From contig BSBM01000307.1 in NCBI GenBank assembly GCA_027924585.1, positions 14,121,501 to 14,185,500 of the forward strand: 64,000 nucleotides of DNA. Direction: 5' to 3'. This stretch comes from Larix kaempferi. Taxonomy: Eukaryota > Streptophyta > Pinopsida > Pinales > Pinaceae. The position numbers were made by a program, and so were the translations under genes. Shown here one piece after another: positions 21,796 through 30,858 of the stretch. Every line of letters begins with the position of its first letter. The first letter of the stretch is position 1. The notes beneath the pieces are model-generated. The model saw only the letters and a program-made list of their open reading frames with translations. It ran no database searches and was not told the DNA's origin.

Positions 21796-24700
21796 CTACT
21801 CCCCCTTTCTAGGAGAGTCCTTCTGAACTACACCAAGCTTGTCTCGAAAGTATTCGAATTTCACACGAGACAGTGGTTTGGTCAGGATATCAGCAATTTG
21901 ATCTTCAGTGCTCACGTATTCAAGCTTGATAGCTCCTTTCTGCACCATATCTCGAATATAGAAGTATCGGATCTCTATGTGTTTTGACTTATCATGGAAC
22001 ACAGGATTTTCTGTCATCTTGATGCAGCTTTGATTATCACACATAATCATAGTGGGATCCATTTCTAAGTCAAACACTCCAGATAACAGTTTCCGAAGCC
22101 ATACAGCTTCACAGCTAGCAGAGCAAGCAGCTATGTATTCTGCCTCAGCAGAGCTGAGGGCCACACTGGATTGTTTCTTGCTGAACCAAGAGATCATGGC
22201 AGATCCAAGGCTATAACATCCACCTGAAGTACTTTTTCTGTCTGAGACACTGCCTGCCCAATCAGAGTCTGAGTAACCATGCAACTTGAGTTCATGACTT
22301 CCATCATAGAGTAGACCAAAATCTAATGTACCTTTTAAGTACCTCATTACATGCTTTGCAGCTATTAGATGAACCTTTCTGGGTTCTACTAGATACTGAC
22401 TTAGGGTATTTATAGCAAAGCATATATCTGGCCTAGTATTTGTCAAGTACATTAGTGATCCAATGATCTGTCTATATAAGGTTAGGTCCACTAATTCTGA
22501 TGAGTCATTAACCAAAATCTTTAAGTTGGAGTCCATGGGAGTGGCCATGGGTTTACATTCCAACATATCAAATCTTTTCAGAATTTCCACAGTATACTTA
22601 CCTTGATTCAGAAAGATTCCTTTTGGCTCTTGCCACACTTCTAGGCCTAGGAAGTAGTGCATCAATCCGAGATCTTTCATCTCGAATTCTGAAGAAAGCT
22701 TCTTCTTGCTTTCAATAATTTGTTTCTCATTTCCAGTTAGAAACAGATCATCTACATATAGTAAAAGTATAACTGGTTCATCATCCAATACCTTGAGATA
22801 AAGGTTTGGGTCAGCTTTACTTTTGGTAAAGCCCATGCTAGTTAAGAAATTGTCAATCCTTCCGTACCAAGCTCTGGGAGCTTGTTTCAACCCATATAAT
22901 GCCTTCTTCAGTTTGCATACATGAGTCCTTCCGTCATTTACCTCAAATCCTTGTGGTTGCTCTATGTATAGTTCTTCTTCAATTACACCATTCAGAAAAG
23001 CTGTCTTAACATCCATTTGATGTAGTTTCCACTTCATCATGGATGCAAGAGCCATGATAGTTCTAATTGAAGTATACCTAGCAACTGGTGCAAATGTTTC
23101 TTCATAGTCAATTCCCTCCTTCTGAGAGAACCCTCTGGCTACAAATCTTGCTTTGTATTTTTCAATACTTCCATCCGCAGCATGTTTTATTTTAAAGATC
23201 CATTTGGAAGAAACCACACTTTTGTCTTTTGGTTTGGGAACTATATCCCAAACATCATTTTTCATTATTGACTGATATTCTTCAGTCATTGCTTCTACCC
23301 ATTCTTTCTTTTGAGCTGCCTCTTCATAGCTGGTAGGTAGTTGATCCACAAGATCACACATCAGGGCCATATAGTTGGATACTAGCTTTGGTTTCTTCCT
23401 TTCTCTAGTGGAGCCTTCAGGAGCACCATATCTTTCTGCTCCTTGAATAATATCTCTAGCCCATGCTGGTCTTCTTTTCCTGGATAATTCTGCAACAGGA
23501 GGTTCTTGTGGTTCCAGCATGTCATGATCCTCTGGTATGTCTTCTTCAGGCATGTGAGCATTCTCTGAGATTCTGGGAGATGTATCTTCTTCATAAACTT
23601 CTTCAAGTTGACACTTTCTGGATTTCTTGAGGGCTGCTTCCTCATCGAAGGTAACATCTCTACTTATTTCTATATGATGGAAACCTGGTATGTAGATTCT
23701 GAAGGCTTTGGAAGTTTCACAATAACCAACAAATATTCCCTTCTTACCTGAGGGATCCAATTTGGATCTCTTCTCTTTTGGAATATGGATGTACACAGGA
23801 CACCCAAATATTTTGAGATGACTTACCTCAGGCTTCTTTCCTGTAAAGACTTCCTCTGGAGTTTTGAAGTCAAGAGCACTATGAGATAGTCTATTTTGAA
23901 CATATACTGCTGTCTTGGCTGCTTCAGCCCACAGATACATGGGAAGGTCTTGATCATGTATCATAGTCTTTACAGCTTCCATGATGGTTCTATTTTTCCT
24001 CTCAGCTACCCCATTCTGTTGGGGGTTGTAAGGAGTGGTTAGCTCCCTTTTGATTCCAGCTTCTTTACAGAATTCTTCAAATTCCTTTGAAGTATATTCT
24101 CCACCATTATCTGTTCTGAGAATCTTGATTTTCTTGTCTGAGAGGTTTTCTATTAGAGCCTTGAACTCTTTGAATTTTCCAAAGACTTCATTCTTACCCT
24201 TTAGGAAGTATATCCAAGTTTTTCTTGAATAATCATCAATGAAGGAGAGATAGTATTCAAACCCACTTAGAGATGTGGTAGGCATGGGTCCACATACATC
24301 TGAGTGTATTAGTTCTAGAGAACTCTTAGTCTTTGTTTCACTTTTCGGAAAGGGATTCTTGATATTCTTCCCTTTCTTACATCCTTTACATGAGCCATCA
24401 TGATCAACCTTCAAGTTTGGCAAGCCTATAACCATCTTACTCACATATGGTAAAGCTTTATAGTTAATGTGGGCTAGTCTTCTGTGCCATAGCTCACTGG
24501 GACTAGAGACTTCATGAGCAAGGGCAGATTCTGGGTGACCCTTGAGTTTATAAAGTCCTCCTTCTTCTTCACCAATGACAATTGCATCTTTGATTGATTT
24601 TCCTTTGGTCCACATGAGTACTTGACCATCTATGAAGGCTACTCTAAAGCCTTTCTTGTCTAGAGCTGAGATAGAGAGTAGATTCTTCTTTAACCCTGGA

Positions 24701-24861
24701 ACATATAATATTTCTTTCATCTTCAAAGGTGTTCCTGAGTCAAGCTTGTAGCTTGCTTCACCAATTCCCTTGATGGGATATTGATAATCATCTCCTAGTG
24801 ATACCTTCTGGGGTGAAGACTTCTCTTCAATCTTGGAGAGAGTTTCCTTGTGACCTGTCAT
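21796..24861 (-). CDS. Copia pol: integrase, reverse transcriptase, RNase H (1021 codons)
   Basis: An uninterrupted frame, beginning at MTGHKETLSK directly after the TGA that separates it from gag. Order by residue: rest of protease (1-115); integrase zinc domain (HRRLAHINY at ~126-134, C-K-G-C at ~158-161); DDE core with D188 (LIHSDVCGP), D251 (RTDNGGEY) and E287 (GVAERKNR); GKK-type C-terminal linker; RT from about 520, with AFLNG at 621-625 and YVDD at 702-705; RNase H from about 860 with GYSDSDWAG, SSAEAEYIA and CDNQSC, which hold its acidic residues. It ends after ILTKPLSRVKFEYFRDKLG. All catalytic motifs look intact. It would copy and insert the element. Lineage features suggest a plant Tork/Sire-type copia, not resolved further. 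Confidence 0.93.
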   Translation of the reverse strand: MTGHKETLSKIEEKSSPQKVSLGDDYQYPIKGIGEASYKLDSGTPLKMKEILYVPGLKKNLLSISALDKKGFRVAFIDGQVLMWTKGKSIKDAIVIGEEEGGLYKLKGHPESALAHEVSSPSELWHRRLAHINYKALPYVSKMVIGLPNLKVDHDGSCKGCKKGKNIKNPFPKSETKTKSSLELIHSDVCGPMPTTSLSGFEYYLSFIDDYSRKTWIYFLKGKNEVFGKFKEFKALIENLSDKKIKILRTDNGGEYTSKEFEEFCKEAGIKRELTTPYNPQQNGVAERKNRTIMEAVKTMIHDQDLPMYLWAEAAKTAVYVQNRLSHSALDFKTPEEVFTGKKPEVSHLKIFGCPVYIHIPKEKRSKLDPSGKKGIFVGYCETSKAFRIYIPGFHHIEISRDVTFDEEAALKKSRKCQLEEVYEEDTSPRISENAHMPEEDIPEDHDMLEPQEPPVAELSRKRRPAWARDIIQGAERYGAPEGSTRERKKPKLVSNYMALMCDLVDQLPTSYEEAAQKKEWVEAMTEEYQSIMKNDVWDIVPKPKDKSVVSSKWIFKIKHAADGSIEKYKARFVARGFSQKEGIDYEETFAPVARYTSIRTIMALASMMKWKLHQMDVKTAFLNGVIEEELYIEQPQGFEVNDGRTHVCKLKKALYGLKQAPRAWYGRIDNFLTSMGFTKSKADPNLYLKVLDDEPVILLLYVDDLFLTGNEKQIIESKKKLSSEFEMKDLGLMHYFLGLEVWQEPKGIFLNQGKYTVEILKRFDMLECKPMATPMDSNLKILVNDSSELVDLTLYRQIIGSLMYLTNTRPDICFAINTLSQYLVEPRKVHLIAAKHVMRYLKGTLDFGLLYDGSHELKLHGYSDSDWAGSVSDRKSTSGGCYSLGSAMISWFSKKQSSVALSSAEAEYIAACSASCEAVWLRKLLSGVFDLEMDPTMIMCDNQSCIKMTENPVFHDKSKHIEIRYFYIRDMVQKGAIKLEYVSTEDQIADILTKPLSRVKFEYFRDKLGVVQKDSPRKGE

Positions 24862-24864
24862 GTG

Positions 24865-24867
24865 CTT
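24865..24867 (-). other. Single in-frame TGA between gag and pol
   Basis: The gag frame ends DTWLIDSGA, then TGA, then KHMTGHKETLS in the same frame. Copia proteases normally read DSGAS or DSGAT here, so a sense codon has become a stop by one base change. It either kills this copy or is read through. Confidence 0.9.
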
Positions 24868-24996
24868 TCAAGCGCCACTGTCAATGAGCCAAGTGTCTTC
24901 ACCAGGAGACACAGATCCAGAGAGAGCAGAAAATAGTACATATTCTTTTGGTTCTTCTTTCTTTACTTTAGATCTTTTCTTTTGAGGCCTTTCCTC

Positions 24997-25028
<32 letters not shown>

Positions 25029-25914
25029 CACTGTCATCTTCTGCCATATGAGCATGATGTCTTTTGTGAACAAATCTTTTCTTCTTCTTCTCTGGTAGGG
25101 TACAGTCTCTGGCATAGTGTCCTAGCTTGAGACAATTGAAGCATTGGACTGTGGAGATGTCTCCCCCTTTCTTTTTGAATCTATGAGAGGGTTGAGGCCT
25201 TTTGTAGTTTACCTTCTTGAAGTAGCCTCTCTTTCCTCTTTTGGTGTGGGTGGCCAAAGCTTGGTCATCCTCTTTGAGAAGTGCTTCTCTGTTGGCAACC
25301 CTAGCCTCCTCTTGAACACAATCTTCCCATACTACATCAAACTTCATACTTTCTTTTCTGGCACACATAGTTTGAATGAATGACTCCCATGGTCTAGTGA
25401 GACCATTTAGAGCTGTCATCACAAGTTCATCTTCATCAAGAGTATCACCAATGGCATCTAGTTGTTCTTTGATTAGAGAGACTCTTGAGAAGTAGTCTTG
25501 AATGGATTCTCCTTTGTGCATCTTGGTACTTTTCAATTGAGTCCTTAGATTCATCTTTCTGTTGATGTTCTTTCCTTCATACATTCTTCCTAGGGCATCA
25601 TACATTTCCTTTGGAGTCTTCTTGGAAGACACTTGGGGAATCAAGTGATCTTTAATGGAATCAGCTATGATTCTCTTTGCCCTAATCAGATCCTTCCTGT
25701 GTTTTTCTTTGGCTTCCTCTTCTTCTGGTTCTGCAACTTCCTCCTTGATATAATGAGCAAGATCATTCTCCTCAAGAATGAGACCAATTCTGTATTTCCA
25801 TGCTCGGAAATTCTCTATGCCTTCTAGCTTGTCTTCAAGCTTAGTATTTGGAGCCATCTTCTCTTGGGGGAGTCCAAGAGACAGAGTAGACTTACCTGGG
25901 AAGTTACTTTTCAC
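24868..25914 (-). CDS. Copia gag with CCHC zinc knuckle and start of protease (348 codons)
   Basis: An open frame of 348 codons. The more likely start is the second methionine (MAPNTKLEDKLEGIENFRAW, codon at 25855-25857), because copia gags usually begin shortly before the 'F-x-x-W' helix. Capsid region (UBN2-type): FRAWKYRIGLILEENDLAHY, KEMYDALGRMYEGKNINRKM, GESIQDYFSRVSLIKEQLDA, TALNGLTRPWESF. The zinc knuckle CFNCLKLGHYARDC is at residues 258-271, followed by an acidic run of eleven glutamates (296-306) and basic RPQKKRSKVKKEE. It ends in the protease active site DTWLIDSGA (D345). Gag packages the element RNA in cytoplasmic particles. The protein is intact up to the TGA. Confidence 0.92.
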
Positions 25915-25942
25915 TTTTCCGGAAACTGGAACAGAAATTTAT

Positions 25943-26262
25943 CGCACTTTTGGTAGAATTAGGGTTTGACTTTCCCGGAGTTCTACCCAACCAAAAAGTT
26001 CGATCTATAGCTCAAACGAATGCTCTTGAGAAGGGCTATCCAGTCATGTAATCAGAAATCAAAAATTACAACTTTTTTTTCTGAAACCAAAATCTGACGT
26101 ATCGCACTTTTGGTAGAATTAGGGTTTGACTTTCCCGAAGTTCTACCCAACCAAAAAGTTCGATCTATAGCTCAAAAGAAAGCTCTTGAAGAGGGCTATC
26201 CAGCCATGCAACCAAAAATCAAAAATACCAACTTTGGGCTGAAAACCCTAACTTCACCAAAG
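25943..26262 (-). repeat. Two-unit leader repeat, 160-bp period, in young copia
   Basis: The plus strand shows CGCACTTTTGGTAGAATTAG at 25943 and 26103. Each unit continues through CTACCCAACCAAAAAG and CTCTTGA-AGGGCTATCCAG. On the element's strand each unit contains TTTTTGGTTGGGTAGAAC. It occupies most of the leader between PBS and gag. Confidence 0.9.
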
Positions 26263-26310
26263 AGAGAGAAAGAGGTATTCTTACCTTGTGAAAGATGTCC
26301 TATTCAGTCT

Positions 26311-26323
26311 AGCTCTGATACCA
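26311..26323 (-). promoter_or_regulatory. Primer-binding site of the young copia element
   Basis: On the minus strand TGGTATCAGAGCT directly abuts the LTR end (TCTAACA). It is complementary to initiator tRNA-Met. Confidence 0.9.
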
Positions 26324-26810
26324 TGTTAGATTTAAACCAAATAGACAAACAAGATCTCTGAAAGAAACACAATCACAAGATAGACACACAATATACCCTG
26401 GGAAACCCTCATGGGGTAGAAAACCCAGCAAAGCTTTCCTCAATAAGATGATCAACCAAAATACAAGATGTGCTCCTTCTCCTTGACTCCTTAGCAGATC
26501 TCCTCAACTAGTGCGCACTCTTCCACAAGTGAGTGAATGAACTAATGAGGAGTTCACCTCCTCTATTTATACTTGACTTCCAACTGACTAAAAGACTTAT
26601 GGGGCCGACCTCACCTGGAGAAGTCTAATAACCCCTAAAATATAACTACAGGGCCGACCCACACATGGTGGGTCTAATAACCCTAGTTAATACAATCCCT
26701 TGGAGGAATAACCATCTCCAGATACATGATAGGGTTACCTCGGAGGAATGAAACATCTCCGGAATAATAAAGTACAAATATAATATTCTTTGAAGTTACA
26801 ATATTCAACA
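26324..26810 (-). repeat. 5' LTR of the young copia element (487 bp)
   Basis: Same length as, and one visible mismatch to, 19015-19501. A TATA-like box (minus TATAAATAG) lies at about 26563-26571 and would drive transcription toward gag at 25914. Confidence 0.92.
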
Positions 26811-28873
26811 CCCATTTTGACCCTATTACATTAAAATTGTAAATGATGTAAATATCATTATTTAATCATGGTGAAGAGCTCAAGGTGAAGGCCCCGCCAT
26901 CGATTTAGCTTTGTATGTATCGGAAATTAAAAATAGATGCCTATGGTTCTTGTGCTGGACATGCACAATGTAAATTAATACATCATGTAAATACAAATTT
27001 TAATGAAATACCCACCACTAGCTATGCAATGCAACAAAGAGATGGGAGCATGATTTCACAAGGAATAGGGAGGGAAATTATTCAAACCCTTGAGCATGTG
27101 TCAATGAGAAAACCCATAAACCACCAACTACCCATTTTGGGTTATGCAACCAATCATTTAATTCTTCCAAGAGTTGGTTTAGGTAGTTAATGCCTTGGGA
27201 ATGGAGAGGTATGGCAGTCAATTTCGTGTATGGGAAAGCCATCAATTTGGAAAATCGTATTTTTGCTTCTTGGGAAAGAAAACACCCACGAAATGGTGCC
27301 CAAAGCCATCTTTCACCCATAGCCTTTGCCCTCTCACACAGTCTGAGCTAGATGGGCTTTTCCCATCACATTTTTCACCATTTTTCTTGCATTTTCCATG
27401 CCTGGGAGCTCGTTTTTGTACTGTACAACAGCTGGGAGAGGAGAGCCATAAATTGGGACTATGATGGAGGTCGTTTTTTCCCCAAAATGCCCATGGATGT
27501 TTTTCTGAAAACGATTTCTTCTCTCCAGGGTTGTTCCCCATCTTCTATTTTCATTTTGGGCTTTCCCACGGTTTTTTGAACTGGTAGAAGCCCCATTTTG
27601 GGCATCCCACTATAAAAACGTTTTCCTACATGCCCAACACTTATACTTTTGTTGTTATGTACATCCCTTTTTTGGTTTGAACCTGTGAGCAAAAAGTTTG
27701 GAGTGGTAGTGAACAGAATTGGCTTGATAAACCTAGTGGCGAAAATAACCTCTCAAGAAGAGCAAAAGGGTTGGCTACTCTTCTATGCACACCTTGAACA
27801 ACATTGAATTGGAAGGTATGGCCTGAGGGACTATGTAGTAGTGAAGGGAATACTTCCTTGAATAAGGTGTGTAGGCATTGTGGGTTCCAAGATGGATAAA
27901 TCTTGTAGGGGTATCCCTGGCTCTGTGCTTGAGCTCACTAGCTTAGCAATTCTTCTTTTTCCATCTCCTAGCAACCTGATAAACCCAAATGCTAATTGGC
28001 TTGGCTGATTTTGGTGTATTTTGGCTATGTGTGAGTCTGTTGTTTCCTTCTTCCTTGTAGAAATCATGCCCAGATCGAGGGTGGCAGTTGTATCAAGAGA
28101 TTGATAAGCACAACTGGCCTATGGTTGGGTGGAACATTGCAGATGCAAAGATGGTTGCTCAGGGACTACTTTATTTAAGATAAGTACTCTCATGTGCTAA
28201 TTCTGTATTGTTTTAATTGATGAATGACATGAATATCTTGAATGTATGATGGATGTGTAATAGAATTTAATTCTGTTGTGTTTTCAAATATTTATGCATT
28301 TTCATATGTCCATCTTCATTTTATATGAATGTTTGTTTACTAAGTATGGGACTAGATGTCCGAAATTAGAGTGATGTTCTCTCCCATGCTGGTATGATGG
28401 GAGGGGACATTACAACCTTGATGGGGTCGGCCCTGTATAAGTTATGTGGGTTAAAGGGTTAGTAGACCACCCTAGTGGGGTCAGTCCTGTTAGAATTATA
28501 TTATGTGATTAGGTTGAGGCCAACCTAGTAAGGTTATTAGGTAAGTCAAGTCATGTATAAATAGAGTGCGGGAGGCACTCTATTTGATCATTCACTTTCT
28601 CACTTATACACTCATTGGAGAGTGGCGCACTAGTGGATAAGGAGAAGCTGCTACTAGGAGACTATCTCTTATGCTTGGGTTTTGCATCATTGCTCTATCT
28701 ATCTCTGAGGAAGTTATTGGGGTTTTTCACCTTTATGGTTTTCCCCAAGGAAACTCTGTGTGTCTATTGTCTTATGTGATTGCTTGTTGTGATTGATATG
28801 ATTGATATATTGTACATGTTATTCTCTTAGTAAAGATCCTAGAGTATATTGAATTAATGCTCAAAAATTAACA

Positions 28874-29368
28874 AACCGAAGTGTCGCCACCTTGCCCGCT
28901 AAATGACATCTCCAACGTACCTTCATTGGCAACCTTTGCACATGGTGTTGGGGAAACCAAGTGCTTCCTCTCATGTTGCCGCAAAGGACCCTCTGAAATG
29001 CACAAGTCATCAATCTCTCTACATCCTGAATCCATGCGTTTCTCCAACGCTGCTAACCTTCCTGCTGTGGATAGATCAGCCTTCGCTGCTACGCTTGGCT
29101 TTCTCTTCTCTACCGAAATGGTCTTCTTCCGTATGTTGTGCTGAGGCAAGTGCTTACACCCACTTGGGTCTTCAAATATCTGTACCAAAGTCACCCATGG
29201 TCTGTAGCCTAACTTGCTCTTTTGAGTCATGGGCAAGCTCCATGTTCCAGACTCTCCTAAGAACACCAACTGTCCTGCATGCGGAACTGGCACAGCCTTG
29301 GCCAACCGAAGAAAGTCTTGTCCCAAGATCATTGAGTGATCGTCTAGCAGGACAACTTTCAAATCCAT
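28874..29368 (-). pseudogene. Gypsy protease C-terminal half and linker (outer nest layer)
   Basis: The minus-strand frame begins MDLKVVLLDDHSMILGQDFL and continues RLAKAVPVPHAGQLVFLGES. This is the second half of a plant gypsy aspartic protease (the ILG-DFL motif and the following PHL/PHAG loop). A polar linker follows (AALEKRMDSGCREIDDLCIS, then VANEGTLEMSFSGQGGDTSV). At 28873/28874 the reading meets the inserted solo LTR. The frame is open into the 13103 side after excision of the insertion. No RT follows. Confidence 0.6.
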
Positions 29369-29389
29369 GTTGTCATGCCATCTTCCAAC

Positions 29390-29825
29390 TCAAATAGGAG
29401 CTGCGCTTATCTTCCCTATCACATCTCTTACCACAAAGTTCGTTGCCTTGAACTTTGATCGGTTGCTCTCCATGCCGCTGTGAAGGGACCCCGTAGTCCT
29501 ACTGCTCACCAAACTGTGAGTAGTACCTGTCTCAACCAACACAGAAACCTTTAGGCCACTCACCATCGTTTCTACGAAGTCCAAACCTTTATGCGCTCTT
29601 TGCAACTCTACGTTACGACCCCTTTCCGTTTCGCTTAGGCAAGCTTCAATTTCCTTTACCGTTTCGAAAACCTCATCAGAAGGTGCTTCCAGCACTCTCA
29701 TTTCCTTCAACCTTGCCGTTGGTTCCTCTTCCGCAATTGTCACAGTCCTAATGAACATTCTATTACGTAGTGATTCTCCGCACAAAGATAACATGAAACC
29801 TCCTTCTTTTCTGATGTTTTTGTTT
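29390..29825 (-). pseudogene. Gypsy gag end and protease N-terminal half (outer nest layer)
   Basis: The minus frame 29794-29390 starts near a degenerate zinc knuckle (LCGESLRNRMF, where functional copies read CxLCxGxHRxRxC) and runs through an acidic linker (DEVFETVKEIEACLSETERG) into the protease active site. The site reads VSVLVETGTTHSLVSSRT, so the catalytic aspartate of the D-T/S-G triad is replaced by E. This alone would inactivate the protease. It ends at a stop at 29390 and resumes in the protease C-terminal half. Family: Ty3/gypsy. Confidence 0.65.
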
Positions 29826-30840
29826 GCTCTTGTCTCAACCCTCCTTGAGTGCCTCTTGACTTAGCTTCTGCTTTCTTCCTGTTCTTGCTCTGAGCTGCCT
29901 ACGACCGCTATTCTTCTTGCTTGATTTTCCTTAGAAGCATTTCCTCTAGAACTCACCCTACCTCTTGAATGCAATCTGTCGTCTCTTTCAATGCATTAGA
30001 AAAACGTTCACAACCCATCACGATTATGCCACTCAACTTTGCAACCAAGTCGGGGGTCTGCTCTTCGACCGGAACGCCCTGTATTTCTCCAAGTGGCTTT
30101 AACACTTGTAAGAATTTATGTATGAGTGTGTCCTTTCTGCCGAACTCTCCCATCTTGTCGACTTCAATATGTCTCTATGCTTCGTTTTCGTAGACTTCCA
30201 GCCACTATTGAAATCTACTTTAGCTTCAAGCCACCAACTTGTCGCCAAGCACCTTTCTAAGTGCTGCTGCTGTCGCACTCCACTGAGCGAACAACCTTCC
30301 CTTAGTCATTCTGCCGAAGCGTTTTCCAAACGCACCTTCTTTCGGACCGCACGTTGCACCCAAAGCGTACATCGTTTTCCTGCGGAGTGCACTTCCAACC
30401 TTCGCGCACTTCCGTTCCTATCAAAATGCACCTTTAGAAGCCTTCCTAGACGTTCCCAAGCCGAAGGCGCTAATCCTGGCGCTCTGCTCTGAAAACCCTT
30501 TGCACTGACTCCGTTTTTACTGGCTTCCAATGCGAGATCGTTCGCGTTGGCTTCGAATGCAAGCTCCTTGCCGGGCTTCCAAAACGAGCTCGTTCACACT
30601 GGCTTCAAACGCGCGCTCCCTGCCATGGTTTCCAACACAAGTTCGTTTCCTGGCTCCCAATCTGAGCTCGTTGGAGCTCCGAACTTGACTTCATTTTAGA
30701 ACTTCTTTTCCAGACGCACTTCGACCGAACTTGCTAATCCTTCTGCGTTGGACGCTCTTGAAACCACCTGTTGACTTCCTGCTCGCACCAACTTAGCAAC
30801 TTCACACGAATTGCTCTTTTGAGCCAACCCTGCTCAGTTT
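29826..30840 (-). pseudogene. Decayed gag region of the outer gypsy element
   Basis: Starting just after the PBS (30845-30856), the minus strand has short coding-like pieces in several frames. One begins MGEFGRKDTLIHKFLQVLKP (30153) and reads EIQGVPVEEQTPDLVAKLSG; near 29900 there is a lysine/glutamine-rich stretch (KNRKKAEAKSRGTQGGLRQE). No classical capsid domain is visible, but position and the downstream knuckle and protease indicate gag. A block at 30520-30690 repeats GGCTTCCAA-x-GAGCTCGTT-like units. Confidence 0.45.
30520..30690. repeat. Short imperfect repeats of ~35 bp in gag leader
   Basis: Several copies of a GCTTCCAA...CGAGCTCGTTC-type unit appear (CTTCCAAAACGAGCTCGTTC, TTTCCAACACAAGTTCGTTT, CTCCCAATCTGAGCTCGTTG). 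Similar units occur in the LTR at about 31420-31620. Confidence 0.55.
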
Positions 30841-30844
30841 TTCA

Positions 30845-30856
30845 GATCTGATACCA
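30845..30856 (-). promoter_or_regulatory. Primer-binding site of the outer gypsy element
   Basis: On the minus strand TGGTATCAGATC follows the LTR end TGTGACA after two bases. It is one base away from the usual initiator tRNA-Met site TGGTATCAGAGC. Confidence 0.75.
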
Positions 30857-30858
30857 CC

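Larger units (their letters stand above)
19015..26810 (-). mobile_element. Nearly intact Ty1/copia retrotransposon, youngest layer of the nest
   Basis: A 7796-bp element with 487-bp LTRs (19015-19501 and 26324-26810). On the minus strand it runs TGTTGAATATT...TCTAACA, with PBS, gag, pol, a 2.2-kb array-rich 3' region and a polypurine tract. A 5-bp target duplication CCCAT flanks it (19010-19014 and 26811-26815). By eye the two LTRs differ at a single position (plus strand ACTACGGGGCC versus ACTACAGGGCC), so insertion was recent compared with everything around it. Gag and pol are each open, separated by one in-frame TGA right after the protease DSGA motif. Confidence 0.93.
13248..28414 (+). 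mobile_element. Chromovirus (Ty3/gypsy) with PR-RT-RNase H deleted, inserted in solo LTR
   Basis: Ends are TGTAACGTCCCC (13248) and GGGGACATTACA (28414), flanked by a perfect 5-bp duplication ACCTT (13243-13247 and 28415-28419). The 5' LTR is 13248-14875 (1628 bp), a PBS lies at 14879-14890, gag at 16376-17690, integrase plus chromodomain at 17707-18972, the polypurine tract GTGAGGGGAA at 18991-19000, and the 3' LTR starts at 19001. The 3' LTR is interrupted after 14 bp by the copia element at 19015-26810 and resumes at 26811. Without that insertion the element is about 7.4 kb. Protease, RT and RNase H are absent, so it needs helper enzymes. Confidence 0.88.
19001..28414 (+). repeat. 3' LTR of chromovirus, interrupted by the copia element
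   Basis: The first 14 bp (TGTAACGTCCCCAT) are at 19001-19014. The remainder resumes at 26811 with CCCATTTTGACCC and ends GGGGACATTACA at 28414. Removing the copia insertion and one CCCAT gives about 1613 bp, matching the 5' LTR. Confidence 0.85.
13104..28873 (+). mobile_element. Solo copia LTR, split by the chromovirus insertion
   Basis: The LTR is present as 13104-13247 (begins TGTTGATGTATTTGTAAC) and 28415-28873 (ends CAAAAATTAACA). Rejoined it is about 600 bp and matches the LTRs of the copia element at 43264-50014 throughout, except that it lacks their ~45-bp internal duplication. Flanks are AATCG (13099-13103) and AACCG (28874-28878), a 5-bp target duplication with one change. No copia body is present, so it is a solo LTR formed by LTR-LTR recombination. 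The interior 13248-28414 is a later insertion. Confidence 0.8.
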
